Of a stretch of DNA of 64,000 bases, positions 53,636 through 62,534 are shown one piece after another. The stretch's first letter is position 1, and every line of letters starts with the position of its first letter. Made by a program: the position numbers and the translations under genes. Source of the DNA: UBA1205 sp045534635 (lineage in GTDB: Bacteria > Bacteroidota > Bacteroidia > Bacteroidales > WCHB1-69). The notes under the pieces are model-generated. The model was not told where the DNA came from. It did not search any database and saw only the letters and a list, made by a program, of their open reading frames with translations. Location of the stretch: the NCBI GenBank assembly GCA_045534635.1, contig JAZSKB010000004.1, positions 22,942 to 86,941 of the forward strand, given 5' to 3'.

Positions 53636-54700
53636 ATGAAGTACAAAATAGGAGATAAAGTAAAATTTCTTAACGATGTTGGCGGAGGTGTTATCATAAA
53701 AATACTATCTCCGACAATGGTAGAAGTTGCAGTAGAAGATGGTTTTAATATACCAGTTCTTGTTAGTGAGTTGCTTTTTGCACAAAGTGAAAATTTAAAA
53801 GAAGCGGTTTTCAATCAAGATTTTGATATTGCTCCCGAATCAATTCCAAATATGGAAGAAGAAAACGAGTACGATAGAATGTCAAAATTACAAAAAATTG
53901 CTTCTCTGCAAAACAATCCTTCAGGGTTGTATCTTGCCTATGTTCCTCACGACCAAGTATGGTTGCTAAAAGACGATATTGATATTTTTTTAGTCAATTA
54001 TACTTCTTTTGAATTGTTGTATTCTTTTAATATTGTTAAGAATGATAAAAAGTATCACAATATTGATTATGGCAATATTTTACCACAACATAAAGTATTG
54101 TTGCAAACGGTGAGTCGTGAAGAATTAGAGGAATATAGCAATGGTATTGTACAAGCGTTGGCTTTTAAAGAAGAAAATGATAATATTTATCTTCCTATAC
54201 ATCAGTCGTTTAGCGTAAAATTGGTTCGATTTATGAAAAAAGAATCTTTTTTGCCAAGTAAGTTTTTAGCGGAAAAAGCAATCCTAATATATTTAGGACA
54301 GCCTCGTTTGTTGGAAATGACAGAAAAAACAAAAATATTGAAAAATGATAATATTGATTTTGTTCCAGCACAATCAATTGCAGAAAAACCAATAATAGCC
54401 CAATATGCCATAGAACATGGTGTTGCAGAAATAGATTTGCATATTGAAACATTGGTAGAAGACCATAGTAATATGGATAGTGCTCAAATTATTGATATTC
54501 AACGTAAAAAGATAATTTCTACAATGGAAAGTGCTATAAATAATCATTATAAAAAAGTAATTTTTATTCATGGTGTAGGCAATGGAGTTCTAAAAAATGA
54601 ATTGATAAAAATTTTAAAACAATATTCTAATGTACATTATTTTGATGCATCTATGCAAAAATATGGCTGTGGAGCAACAGAAGTATTGATAAAAGGATAG
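53636..54700 (+). CDS. DUF2027 and Smr domain protein
   Basis: 354 aa. The N-terminal KIGDKVKFLNDVGGGVIIKI is a small SH3-like barrel, as in the DUF2027 family of Bacteroidota. The C-terminal about 85 residues form an Smr domain: EIDLHIETLVEDHSNM, then VIFIHGVGNGVLKNELIKIL and YGCGATEVLIKG. Smr domains nick or bind DNA or RNA branched structures and also occur in MutS2. The His of IDLH and the HGxG loop are present. Role unknown; likely nucleic-acid processing. No signal peptide. Confidence 0.85.
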   Translation: MKYKIGDKVKFLNDVGGGVIIKILSPTMVEVAVEDGFNIPVLVSELLFAQSENLKEAVFNQDFDIAPESIPNMEEENEYDRMSKLQKIASLQNNPSGLYLAYVPHDQVWLLKDDIDIFLVNYTSFELLYSFNIVKNDKKYHNIDYGNILPQHKVLLQTVSREELEEYSNGIVQALAFKEENDNIYLPIHQSFSVKLVRFMKKESFLPSKFLAEKAILIYLGQPRLLEMTEKTKILKNDNIDFVPAQSIAEKPIIAQYAIEHGVAEIDLHIETLVEDHSNMDSAQIIDIQRKKIISTMESAINNHYKKVIFIHGVGNGVLKNELIKILKQYSNVHYFDASMQKYGCGATEVLIKG

Positions 54701-54747
54701 AAAAACAAAAAAAAATTGTTAAAAAGATAGATATTCAAAAAAAATGT

Positions 54748-54755
54748 TATCTTTG
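54748..54755 (+). promoter_or_regulatory. -7 box for the DHOD-like gene
   Basis: TATCTTTG followed by CAAATG, 98 bases before the chosen ATG. Confidence 0.55.
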
Positions 54756-54853
54756 CAAATGTCAAATAATGTGTTGTATAGAAAAGAAATGAAAGGATTA
54801 AAAGGGTGAATTTATACAACAAAATAAAAGATGTTAACAAAAAAATAAGCGTT

Positions 54854-55840
54854 ATGGCAAAATTGAATTGTAAGTATTTAGGATTAGATTTGAAAAATCC
54901 CATTATTGTCGGAAGTTGTGGATTGACCAACAATATAGAGAAAATGAAAGAAATGGAAAACAATGGTGCAGCAGCCATAGTTTTGAAATCCATTTTTGAA
55001 GAGCAAATAACAAACGAAGTATTACAAGCCGTTCAAGACGTATCGTATGAAGTATCATACAGAGATGCTCTTGATTATATCAAAGGTTATACCGAAATGG
55101 CATCGTATCAAAAATATACAGATTTGATACGTCAAGCAAAATCTTGTTTGCAAATACCGATTATTGCAAGTATAAATTGTACTTCAAGTGGAGATTGGAC
55201 AGCATACGCCAAAAGAATAGAAGATGCAGGTGCTGACGCTTTGGAGTTAAATCTTTTTTTCTTACCTTCTAATTTTGAAAAAACAAGTTTGCAATACGAA
55301 GAAACTTATTTTAAAATAATAGAAAAAGTACGTACGGCAGTTTCTATTCCTCTTGTAGTAAAAGTAAGTCATTATTTTTCAGGATTGGCAAATACTATAC
55401 GAACAATTTCTCGTATGAATATTAATGGTTTGGTTTTGTTCAATCGATTTTATAGTCCAGATATTGATATTGACAATTTGACAACAAAAGGGGCTCCTAT
55501 TTTTGAAGAATGTAGCAATTTTTATGAAACATTACGTTGGATTGCATTGTTGGACAAACATGTAAGTTGTGATTTATGTGCGACTTCAGGTATTGCAGAG
55601 GGAAAAGATGTTATCAAACAAATACTTGTCGGAGCCGAAGCGGTACAAATAGTTTCAACTATTTACAATAAAGGAATTTCGCAAATCGCAACAATTTTAG
55701 AAGATGTTAATAATTGGATGATTAAACATAATTTTGAAACAATAGACCAATTTAAAGGCAAAATGTCTTACAAAGATATTGCTCACTCTGAAGCCTTTTT
55801 AAGAGTACAATTTATGAAACATTTTGCAGGAATAGAATAA
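54854..55840 (+). CDS. Dihydroorotate dehydrogenase-like protein
   Basis: 328 aa from the ATG at 54854 (MAKLNCKYLGLDLKNPIIVG); a GTG 16 codons upstream is also possible. A TIM-barrel flavoprotein of the class 1 DHOD type: KNPIIVGSCGLTNNIEKMKE, IASINCTSSGDW, LELNLFFLP, VKVSHYFSGLANT and a C-terminal FMN phosphate site near GIAEGKDVIKQILVGAEAVQ. It is annotated in Bacteroidota as DHOD-like because a separate PyrD normally exists; the catalytic base is not obvious. Substrate uncertain. Confidence 0.8.
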   Translation: MAKLNCKYLGLDLKNPIIVGSCGLTNNIEKMKEMENNGAAAIVLKSIFEEQITNEVLQAVQDVSYEVSYRDALDYIKGYTEMASYQKYTDLIRQAKSCLQIPIIASINCTSSGDWTAYAKRIEDAGADALELNLFFLPSNFEKTSLQYEETYFKIIEKVRTAVSIPLVVKVSHYFSGLANTIRTISRMNINGLVLFNRFYSPDIDIDNLTTKGAPIFEECSNFYETLRWIALLDKHVSCDLCATSGIAEGKDVIKQILVGAEAVQIVSTIYNKGISQIATILEDVNNWMIKHNFETIDQFKGKMSYKDIAHSEAFLRVQFMKHFAGIE

Positions 55841-55860
55841 GTAAATTGTAAAAATAATTA

Positions 55861-55889
55861 AAAGAGGACATGAAAGTCCTCTTTTTTTT
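55861..55889 (+). terminator. Terminator after the DHOD-like gene
   Basis: AAAGAGGAC / GTCCTCTTT with a six-base loop, followed by TTTTT. Confidence 0.8.
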
Positions 55890-55900
55890 GTTTGTAAAAA

Positions 55901-55928
55901 AAAGTAAGATTGTTTTCAATCTTACTTT
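55901..55928 (-). terminator. Terminator after tRNA-Met
   Basis: AAAGTAAGATTG / CAATCTTACTTT with a four-base loop; on the minus strand a T-rich stretch follows. It lies just past the 3' end of the tRNA. Confidence 0.65.
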
Positions 55929-55936
55929 CTATTTTG

Positions 55937-56010
55937 TAGCGGAGATGAGAATTGAACTCATGACCTCCGGGTTATGAATCCGACGCTCTAACCAACTGAG
56001 CTACCCCGCC
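55937..56010 (-). tRNA. tRNA-Met (CAU anticodon, elongator or Ile2)
   Basis: 74 bases: GGCGGGG acceptor, D arm AGCTCAGTTGGTTAGAGC, anticodon loop TTCATAA, T arm with GAGTTCAATTCTC, discriminator A, no encoded CCA. The acceptor has G-U pairs at 1-72 and 6-67. The anticodon stem lacks the three G-C pairs of an initiator, so it is an elongator Met or a lysidine-modified Ile tRNA; the sequence alone does not separate these. Confidence 0.93.
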
Positions 56011-56022
56011 ATTTTTCGTTTG

Positions 56023-56030
56023 CAAAGGTA
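56023..56030 (-). promoter_or_regulatory. -7 box for tRNA-Met
   Basis: TACCTTTG followed by CAAACG on the minus strand, 12 bases before the mature tRNA. Confidence 0.6.
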
Positions 56031-56118
56031 TAATTTTTTTTTCAATAATTGGCAACAAGTAAGAAAAAAATCCAATGAAATGAGTTTTCTTTTTTATTGT
56101 ACTGAAAATGAATGGTTT

Positions 56119-56688
56119 TTAAAATTTCCATTTAAACCCTATCCCCCCATCTTTTGAGGGAGTAATGTATATAGATGTTCTTTCTAAATCCATTATTTTA
56201 CCAGCTTTGTCAATAAAATAGAAACTACGTAAAAGGAAAAATAATCCAGAGGCAGTAACAGCAGACCCACAAGTAAACCAACCCCATGGAATATTGTTAT
56301 TATTATTGTACAAAGAAATCGCAATAGTGATACTTCCCGCAGAAGTTAAACCAAGCCCGACATAAAAATTACGAGAAGCCTTACGGAGATAATATCCTGA
56401 TGTTTTGTATTCAAAGTCTTCATCAGAAATATCTTCAATTTGTTTCATGTGAATTTTCTCGTAGCGAGTTGCAAGACGATAATTTTCTAAACAATTAGTA
56501 ATCATCGATTTAGGGATAGAAAAAACATAATTAAATCTATCAAAAGTAATATTTGTATCACTTATACCAATGATTTTTCCAAATAAAGTATCTTTGCCAT
56601 TATTGATAATAACTGCATCTATATATTGTTGAGCACTAACAAAATACGTACAAAAAAACAATCCTATGATGAATAAAATTTTTTTCAT
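56119..56688 (-). CDS. Unknown exported protein with two hydrophobic segments
   Basis: 189 aa. Signal peptide (MKKILFIIGLFFCTYFVSAQ), then a small beta-rich part (DAVIINNGKDTLFGKIIGIS, with ITFDRFNYVFSIPKSMI) that resembles the start of Bacteroidota envelope proteins of unknown role, and two hydrophobic stretches at about 110-125 and 135-152. The C-terminus IGFKWKF ends in Phe, as outer-membrane barrels do. Function unknown. It follows the lpxC operon on the same strand after 58 bases. Confidence 0.65.
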   Translation of the reverse strand: MKKILFIIGLFFCTYFVSAQQYIDAVIINNGKDTLFGKIIGISDTNITFDRFNYVFSIPKSMITNCLENYRLATRYEKIHMKQIEDISDEDFEYKTSGYYLRKASRNFYVGLGLTSAGSITIAISLYNNNNNIPWGWFTCGSAVTASGLFFLLRSFYFIDKAGKIMDLERTSIYITPSKDGGIGFKWKF

Positions 56689-56746
56689 TTTTGAATGATA
56701 TTATGATTTATGATTAAACGTAAATTTTTGTTATTTATTATTTTGT

Positions 56747-57010
56747 TTATATTTTTAAATCTAATTGATAATTTTCTTTGGTTGCCTCTTCAATATTGAA
56801 TAATTCTAATTGATTGCGAAGAATTGGATTGTTATATAGTTCCGAAAGGTCGTATTGAGATAAGTATTCTTGAATAGCATTTTTTATAACACGATTTGAA
56901 GTAATACCTTCTTTATGAGCAATCCAATTGATTTCACGTTTCTTTTTTGCACTCAATTTTATTTTGTAAATATAACTTTTTCTTTTATAGTGCTTTTTCA
57001 TTTTGGGCAT
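56747..57010 (-). CDS. Small basic protein, possible ribbon-helix-helix regulator
   Basis: 87 aa. A Lys/Arg-rich start (MPKMKKHYKRKSYIYKIKLS) leads to KKREINWIAHKEGITSNRVI and KNAIQEYL, a strand-helix-helix pattern as in RHH DNA-binding proteins or antitoxins. The C-terminal 25 residues are acidic and polar. Its start overlaps the end of the cysteine desulfurase gene by 26 bases, so it is co-translated; a second ATG at 57001 is possible. No partner toxin is visible. Confidence 0.55.
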   Translation of the reverse strand: MPKMKKHYKRKSYIYKIKLSAKKKREINWIAHKEGITSNRVIKNAIQEYLSQYDLSELYNNPILRNQLELFNIEEATKENYQLDLKI

Positions 57011-58109
57011 TGTAGATTTGTAATAAATTGTGAATAAAAATGTCTATTTCTTCAAATGTATTGTCTTTACCAAAACTGATTCTAATACTTTTTTTATTTA
57101 TACCAAGAGCTTGTAAAACATGACTATTGTGTTGACTACCACTACTACAAGCACTTCCAGAAGAAACGGCAATTCCTCGCATATCTAAGTGCATAAACAA
57201 TGTTTCACTATTGATATTAGGCAAAAAGAAATTAATAATATGATACACACCACCATTTTCACAATTTCCAACAAAAACGATGTCAGGGAAATTATTTTTA
57301 AGTTTGGTAATACAATATTGTTTTATTTCATTGATATGTAACATATATGTTGATAGATTTTGTTGAATAATTTCTAATGCTTTTGCTGTTGCTACAATTG
57401 CGGGAATATTTTCTGTTCCTGCTCGCATATTGCGTTCTTGAAAACCACCAAAAAGTAATGGGTCAATATCTTCTGTAATGTAAAATAAACCACAACCTTT
57501 GGGGCCATAAAATTTATGTGCAGAACCAACGGCAAAATCAATAGGAAGTTTGTTTAACGCTAAATTGTATTTGCCCATAGTTTGTACCATATCACAAAAA
57601 AATAAAGCGTTATATGTTTTACATAGTTTACCAATTTCTTTTATTGGTATCAAATTTCCAATTTCATTGTTAGCGTGCATTATACAAACTAAAGTATTCG
57701 CGTTTGTTTGTAACAATTTTTCCAAATAATCAAGGTCAATATTTCCTAAATTATTGATTTTCAGTTCTAATGTAGAAATATTATAACTTTGACTACAAAA
57801 TGCGATACTTCTAAGCATTGCCGCGTGTTCTATTGGAGAAAAGATAATATTTTTGATATTTCTACTACGGCAAATGCTTGTTATTCCAAGATTGATGGCT
57901 TCTGTTGCAGAAGAAGTGAAGATAATATTATTTTGTTCACAAGAAAGTAATTCTGCTATAATGGCTCTTGCTTCTTCAACAATAACACGACTTTTTCTTC
58001 CATAAAGATGTACAGAAGAAGGATTCCCAAATTGTTCCAATGTATCAATAAATACATTTTTTACTTCGGGAAGAATTGGTGTTGTAGCAGCGTAATCAAA
58101 GTAAATCAT
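56985..58109 (-). CDS. Cysteine desulfurase
   Basis: 374 aa, PLP-dependent class V fold. Removes sulfur from cysteine for iron-sulfur clusters, tRNA thiolation or similar. MIYFDYAATTPILPEV, FGNPSSVHLYG, SATEAINLG, the Schiff-base Lys in GSAHKFYGPKG, RAGTENIP, and the sulfur-carrying Cys in SSGSACSSGSQ. The short SGSACSSG loop and length put it in the NifS/IscS group. Eight bases after lpxC-fabZ. No IscU/NifU gene nearby. Confidence 0.93.
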   Translation of the reverse strand: MIYFDYAATTPILPEVKNVFIDTLEQFGNPSSVHLYGRKSRVIVEEARAIIAELLSCEQNNIIFTSSATEAINLGITSICRSRNIKNIIFSPIEHAAMLRSIAFCSQSYNISTLELKINNLGNIDLDYLEKLLQTNANTLVCIMHANNEIGNLIPIKEIGKLCKTYNALFFCDMVQTMGKYNLALNKLPIDFAVGSAHKFYGPKGCGLFYITEDIDPLLFGGFQERNMRAGTENIPAIVATAKALEIIQQNLSTYMLHINEIKQYCITKLKNNFPDIVFVGNCENGGVYHIINFFLPNINSETLFMHLDMRGIAVSSGSACSSGSQHNSHVLQALGINKKSIRISFGKDNTFEEIDIFIHNLLQIYNAQNEKAL

Positions 58110-58117
58110 TACTTAAT

Positions 58118-59497
58118 TTATTTGTATTTAGTGATTTGAGCCATTAAATCTCCTTCGGCGACAACTTTTCCATTTACGTATGCTTTGCCATACATGTGAC
58201 AAATACCTCTTCTTATAGGTTCTAAAAGCACCATTTCGTATATTAAAGTATCTCCGGGGGTTACTTTATTTCGGAATTTTACTTGGTCCATTTTCATAAA
58301 AAATGTCAAATAATTTTCAGGGTCTGGAACTTGTCCCAAAATTAAAATTCCACCAGTTTGAGCAAGTCCTTCCATAATCAACACACCGGGCATTACTGCC
58401 ATTGCAGGAAAATGTCCTATAAAATGAGGTTCATTCATAGTAACATTTTTTACGCCAACAACACGGGTTTCAGTAAGTTCTATAATTCTATCAACAAGCA
58501 AAAATGGTGGTCGATGTGGTAATTTTTGTTTGATTCCTTCAATATCTATTATTGTTTTGCTTAAATCAAAATGAGGAGAATTTTTTTCATTTTTAATAAC
58601 ATTCAATATCTGTTTTGCAAATTGATTATTGACAGTATGTCCAGGGAATCTTGCAATAATTTGAGCCTGAATAGGTTTGCCAATAAGAGCAATGTCTCCG
58701 ATAAGGTCAAGTAGTTTATGTCTTGCTACTTCGTTGTCAAATTGTAGTTTGCAAATATTAAGTACACCATGTTCATTTACAGAAATATTGTCTTTGTTGA
58801 AAAAAGAACAAATAGCATTTTTGTCAGCCTCTGCAATATCATTTTCTACGTAGATAATAGCATTTTCTATATCTCCACCTTTTATCAAATTGGCTTTAAG
58901 CATTGGTAAAATATCGTGTAAGAAACAAAATGTACGACAAGGTGCTATTTCTTGAATATAATCATCATTATTTTTTAAAGAAGCGTATTGAACACCAAGT
59001 GCTTGCGTGTTGTAATCAACAACAACTTCAATACTAAATTTATCGGAAGGAATTGCCAACAATTCTGCTCCAGTATTTTCATCGGTATAGCGAATAACAT
59101 TTCGAGGAATAAAAACAGATTGTTCACTATCTAATTCTTCAATACCAGCAGATAAAATTGCTTCAACAAAAGGTTGGCTATTGCCTGTTAAAATTGGCAC
59201 TTCTTCACCAGAAAGTTGAACAAGAACATTGTAAATGCCTAAACCAGCAAAAGCCGACATCAAATGTTCTATTGTTTTGATTTCTACACCATTGTAATTT
59301 TTCAAAAATGTTCCTCTATTGGTTTCTCCAACATTTGAAGCCAATGCCTCTACAATGGGTTCTCCTTCTAAATCTGTACGTTGAAACCGAATGCCATAAT
59401 CAGCTAATGCAGGTTGGCAAGTAAGGCTTACTTCTTTTCCACTATGTAAACTTTTTCCATTGATACTGAACGCTTTTTTTATTGTTTTCTGTTTCAT
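58118..59497 (-). CDS. lpxC-fabZ: Bifunctional UDP-3-O-acyl-GlcNAc deacetylase / 3-hydroxyacyl-ACP dehydratase
   Basis: 459 aa fusion. Residues 1 to about 300 are LpxC, the committed step of lipid A synthesis: KTIEHLMSAFAGLGI with a zinc His, and RHKLLDLIGDIALIG with the second His and Asp. From about 315 on is FabZ, which dehydrates 3-hydroxyacyl-ACP: LPHRPPFLLVDRI and HFIGHFPAMAVMPGVL with the catalytic His, then GLAQTGG. This fusion is characteristic of Bacteroidota and ties lipid A to fatty acid synthesis. Preceded by the M23 gene (12 bases) and followed by the desulfurase (8 bases). Confidence 0.97.
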   Translation of the reverse strand: MKQKTIKKAFSINGKSLHSGKEVSLTCQPALADYGIRFQRTDLEGEPIVEALASNVGETNRGTFLKNYNGVEIKTIEHLMSAFAGLGIYNVLVQLSGEEVPILTGNSQPFVEAILSAGIEELDSEQSVFIPRNVIRYTDENTGAELLAIPSDKFSIEVVVDYNTQALGVQYASLKNNDDYIQEIAPCRTFCFLHDILPMLKANLIKGGDIENAIIYVENDIAEADKNAICSFFNKDNISVNEHGVLNICKLQFDNEVARHKLLDLIGDIALIGKPIQAQIIARFPGHTVNNQFAKQILNVIKNEKNSPHFDLSKTIIDIEGIKQKLPHRPPFLLVDRIIELTETRVVGVKNVTMNEPHFIGHFPAMAVMPGVLIMEGLAQTGGILILGQVPDPENYLTFFMKMDQVKFRNKVTPGDTLIYEMVLLEPIRRGICHMYGKAYVNGKVVAEGDLMAQITKYK

Positions 59498-59509
59498 ACT
59501 GAATTGTTG

Positions 59510-60427
59510 TTATTTAAGTTTTATTTTTTGTCCTAACGATAAAATTGATGTTTCTTTTATATTGTTTATTCTGCACAATTCTTTAATACTTACACCATAA
59601 CGTTTTGATAATTTGTACAATGTATCGCCTTTAACAATGATATGTACATCGGAAGAAACATTTTTTTGAGTTTTGGTGATATTGTTGTTAATCAAATCTT
59701 TATTTTCAGTTGATATATCTTCATTGTTTGAAATAACGGTAGTAGAAACGTTAGAATCTTGTAAAGTATTAAAAGTATTTTCTTCAACTAATATTTCAAA
59801 AGAAGTATTTTCCTCGGAAGATAATTTTGCAGAAAATTTTTTGTTTTGTACAATCAAAGAATCGGCTTTAAGTATTTGGTTGTCAAAATCAATGATGGTA
59901 TTTGGATTGAAATGTTCATATAAAAAACGTACTTCAAAATGAAGATGCTCTGTTGTTGCTCTTCCTGTTCGTCCTGCCAAACCAATAATATCGCCAGCAG
60001 TAACTTTTTCATTTTCTTTGACCAAAATTTTAGATAAATGAGCATAAAATGTTTCTAATCCGTTGTTATGTCTAATAACAACCAATTTGCCATATCCGTA
60101 ATAACCTTCATTAGCGATACGAACATAACCGTCCCAAGCGGAAGCAATACTATCTCCAAGATTTTGTTTTAAATCTATACCTGTATGCATTCGTCCGCTA
60201 CGAATACCATAGTTTGAACATATTTTTGTTGTTGCTTTACATGGGAAAACAAAACTATTTTCATCGGTAAGATTTAGTTTCAACCTATAGGTTTCGTTGT
60301 CTAATAATGAAGTTGGACGTGTATTGGAATTTCCCCACGAGTTTTGATAATATTTTCCCGTAGGAGGTGTTTGACTATAGCAAAACACATTCAATAAGAG
60401 TATTGTTATTATATTAATAATACGCAT
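59510..60427 (-). CDS. M23 metallopeptidase with LysM domain
   Basis: 305 aa from the ATG at 60427, which starts a signal peptide (MRIINIITILLLNVFCYSQ); the promoter lies within the longer open frame. The M23 domain covers about 80-205: MHTGIDLKQNLGD with zinc His and Asp, and TEHLHFEVRFLYE with the HxH site. A Ser/Asn-rich linker leads to a C-terminal LysM domain (VKGDTLYKLSKRYGVSIKEL) that binds peptidoglycan. A peptidoglycan endopeptidase or its activator. First gene of the lpxC-fabZ operon. Confidence 0.92.
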   Translation of the reverse strand: MRIINIITILLLNVFCYSQTPPTGKYYQNSWGNSNTRPTSLLDNETYRLKLNLTDENSFVFPCKATTKICSNYGIRSGRMHTGIDLKQNLGDSIASAWDGYVRIANEGYYGYGKLVVIRHNNGLETFYAHLSKILVKENEKVTAGDIIGLAGRTGRATTEHLHFEVRFLYEHFNPNTIIDFDNQILKADSLIVQNKKFSAKLSSEENTSFEILVEENTFNTLQDSNVSTTVISNNEDISTENKDLINNNITKTQKNVSSDVHIIVKGDTLYKLSKRYGVSIKELCRINNIKETSILSLGQKIKLK

Positions 60428-60464
60428 CTGTTTTTTGATAAGTGGCACTTTATAATATAAAATG

Positions 60465-60472
60465 CAAAGGTA
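60465..60472 (-). promoter_or_regulatory. -7 box for the M23-lpxC operon
   Basis: TACCTTTG followed by CATTTT on the minus strand, 37 bases before the ATG. Confidence 0.55.
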
Positions 60473-60658
60473 ACATAAAAATAAATATGTTTTGTCTATA
60501 AAAGAAATAAAAAAATATATAGATTCAACAAACAAAGTTATAAAAAATGTTTAGAATGCTGAAAAATAGTTCTGTAAAATTTTTCTCCCTGTCTAACAGT
60601 ATTTTAACAAAAAAAGTAAAAAAAAGTTGCATTTTTTTGTTTGTATTAAAAAAAATTG

Positions 60659-60666
60659 TATATTTG
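60659..60666 (+). promoter_or_regulatory. -7 box for the lipoprotein at 60874
   Basis: TATATTTG followed by CAAAAG, with TTTG about 20 bases further upstream. It leaves a leader of about 200 bases before the lipoprotein ATG. Confidence 0.5.
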
Positions 60667-60775
60667 CAAAAGATTTTAAACGTAAAAGAGCATACAACAA
60701 AAATAGAATAGAAAAGAGGATACAATATCAATAAAACAATACAGAAACTGCAATTATTGCAAAACAAAATTAGAG

Positions 60776-60871
60776 ATGGAAACGAAAGAAAAAATATCGG
60801 CTTTTAAGAGAAATTACTTCAAACAAGTAATAAAGATGAAAAATTTTAATTTTAAACTAAAAAATATTTAA
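60776..60871 (+). CDS. Possible small leader ORF (31 aa)
   Basis: METKEKISAFKRNYFKQVI and then KMKNFNFKLKNI, very basic, from the ATG at 60776. The stop is two bases before the lipoprotein ATG. It lies inside the leader downstream of a good promoter. It could be a translated leader peptide coupled to the next gene or chance; AT-rich sequence makes such frames common. Confidence 0.3.
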   Translation: METKEKISAFKRNYFKQVIKMKNFNFKLKNI

Positions 60872-60873
60872 TT

Positions 60874-61551
60874 ATGAAACGATTATTGTATATTAAAATG
60901 TTTATTACCTTATTGTTAGTTTTTGGATTTATTGGATGTCAAAAATCTTCAGACATAGCAAGTAATAGCATAGGTTTTGATACGGTATCGGTGATTGGGT
61001 CAAACGAAATTTGTCAAATAGCAGCCCGAATGGTTTGTTTTGATAAAAATACGATTTTAGCATATTATAATACAGAAGAATCACCTGATAGAATGCCAAA
61101 TCCATATTGTTTTAATAAAGAAGGTAAAGAGTTTATTGTACCATCTTGTTATGGAGCATTATCAAATTTTGCCGAGTTGTTGGTTGAAGATAATATTCAA
61201 AAGGAAGCATTCTATTTTTTTAAAAGGGATACATCCACTACAGTAAAATTGGAAAGGTCTCCGTTTATTTCTTCAATAAAGAGGATGGATGGAAAACATT
61301 CTATATATTTTCGTCAAAATTTGAAAGATTTTTTACGGAAGCATGATGTCCGTTTAATGAACAATCAGCGTTTAGACGAAACTATGTTGCCTAAATCAGA
61401 TTATTATCTGTTTGTAGATTGGGTTTTCCCTATGGCAATGGATGTCTTTTCAGAAATAGACAGTATAGCAACTCTTCATAGCAACAAAATTACATTTATT
61501 GCTGTTCATGCTTGCAATCCTTCTGTGATAGCCAAAAAGAAGGATAATTAG
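60874..61551 (+). CDS. Unknown lipoprotein
   Basis: 225 aa. Lipoprotein signal (ITLLLVFGFIGC) with the lipid-anchor Cys at about 22. The mature part has four more Cys and a mix of strands and helices; WVFPMAMDVFSEIDSIATLH near the end is the most hydrophobic stretch. I recognise no domain. Own promoter and terminator, so it is monocistronic. Confidence 0.65.
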   Translation: MKRLLYIKMFITLLLVFGFIGCQKSSDIASNSIGFDTVSVIGSNEICQIAARMVCFDKNTILAYYNTEESPDRMPNPYCFNKEGKEFIVPSCYGALSNFAELLVEDNIQKEAFYFFKRDTSTTVKLERSPFISSIKRMDGKHSIYFRQNLKDFLRKHDVRLMNNQRLDETMLPKSDYYLFVDWVFPMAMDVFSEIDSIATLHSNKITFIAVHACNPSVIAKKKDN

Positions 61552-61569
61552 TGACTTTTTTATAAATTT

Positions 61570-61617
61570 TATAACACAAAGCATATTCCTTTTAGGAAAG
61601 CTTTGTGTTATAATTTT
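61570..61617 (+). terminator. Terminator after the lipoprotein gene
   Basis: TTATAACACAAAGC pairs perfectly with GCTTTGTGTTATAA around a loop that has its own small stem (TTCCTTTTAGGAA), then TTTT. Confidence 0.8.
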
Positions 61618-61689
61618 CTACGATACAAGTATTTGTAGAGCGAAATATGAGATTTTTTTCTAAAAAATAGTTCAAAAAGTAGCTTAAAA

Positions 61690-62478
61690 ATGGAAAAAGA
61701 GGGAAAAATAATAGTATTTATCATTAGTTTATTTTATCTATCGTCTTGTTATAGTCAAGAGGGGATAGAAAATGGACAACAAAGAAAAATATATCAATAT
61801 CCGAACAATAATATTTCAATATGGGTAAATCCTATCTTAACAGCACCATTGAAAATAACATCTCAAGGCGAAAAAATTCTAAACCAATCTTTATGTGGTA
61901 ATGTAGAATTTGGTATTGGCTATCAACGAAGAATATGGAAAAATTTAAGTGTAAATATAGGATTTGGATATGGTTCGATGTTGCACAAATACAAATGGAA
62001 TTTAGAAAAAAAATACCTTAATAAAGAAAAATACGATAGGTTTGTAGATATTAAAGAAGGATATCTTGTTATTCCGTTAAGTTTTCAATATCAAACACTT
62101 AAATATGAAAAAGTGAATTTTTTTACAGGGGTAGGTATGAATATTAATATTTTATTATCAAGTCCTGCGGAATTGCTTACACTTGTTTTTCTTGGAGATG
62201 ATGAGATAACACGATATTGTAATATCGAAACTTTTCGTGCTCAGTCTGTGAATTTAGGTTGTTCTTTTAAAATAGGAGCGATTTTTAATCTTCAGAGAGA
62301 GAACACTATTCAATTGTCTCTTGTTGCAAATTATGCTCCGAAATATATGTATAATGGAAAATTTGAATTTGATAATTTCCCGTTTTCAAGCAAAGGTAAA
62401 ATTTCAATGTATAACAATTATCTTGGATTACTTTTTTCATATAATATTCCAATGATACCAAAAAAGGTAAGAATATAA
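61690..62478 (+). CDS. Unknown outer-membrane beta-barrel protein
   Basis: 262 aa. Signal sequence (IIVFIISLFYLSSCYSQ), where LSSC could be a lipobox or an ordinary cleavage region. The rest alternates aromatic and polar residues in strand-sized pieces (VEFGIGYQRRIWKNLSVNIG, IPLSFQYQTLKYEKVNFFTG, NNYLGLLFSYNIP) with Gly-rich turns, as in eight- to ten-stranded porin-like barrels (OmpW or PorT class). Followed by a second barrel-like gene after 56 bases. Function unknown. Confidence 0.65.
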   Translation: MEKEGKIIVFIISLFYLSSCYSQEGIENGQQRKIYQYPNNNISIWVNPILTAPLKITSQGEKILNQSLCGNVEFGIGYQRRIWKNLSVNIGFGYGSMLHKYKWNLEKKYLNKEKYDRFVDIKEGYLVIPLSFQYQTLKYEKVNFFTGVGMNINILLSSPAELLTLVFLGDDEITRYCNIETFRAQSVNLGCSFKIGAIFNLQRENTIQLSLVANYAPKYMYNGKFEFDNFPFSSKGKISMYNNYLGLLFSYNIPMIPKKVRI

Positions 62479-62534
62479 AATAGATTATTGAGATGGTAAA
62501 AAAAAGTTAAATTTAAATATAAAACAAATATCAT

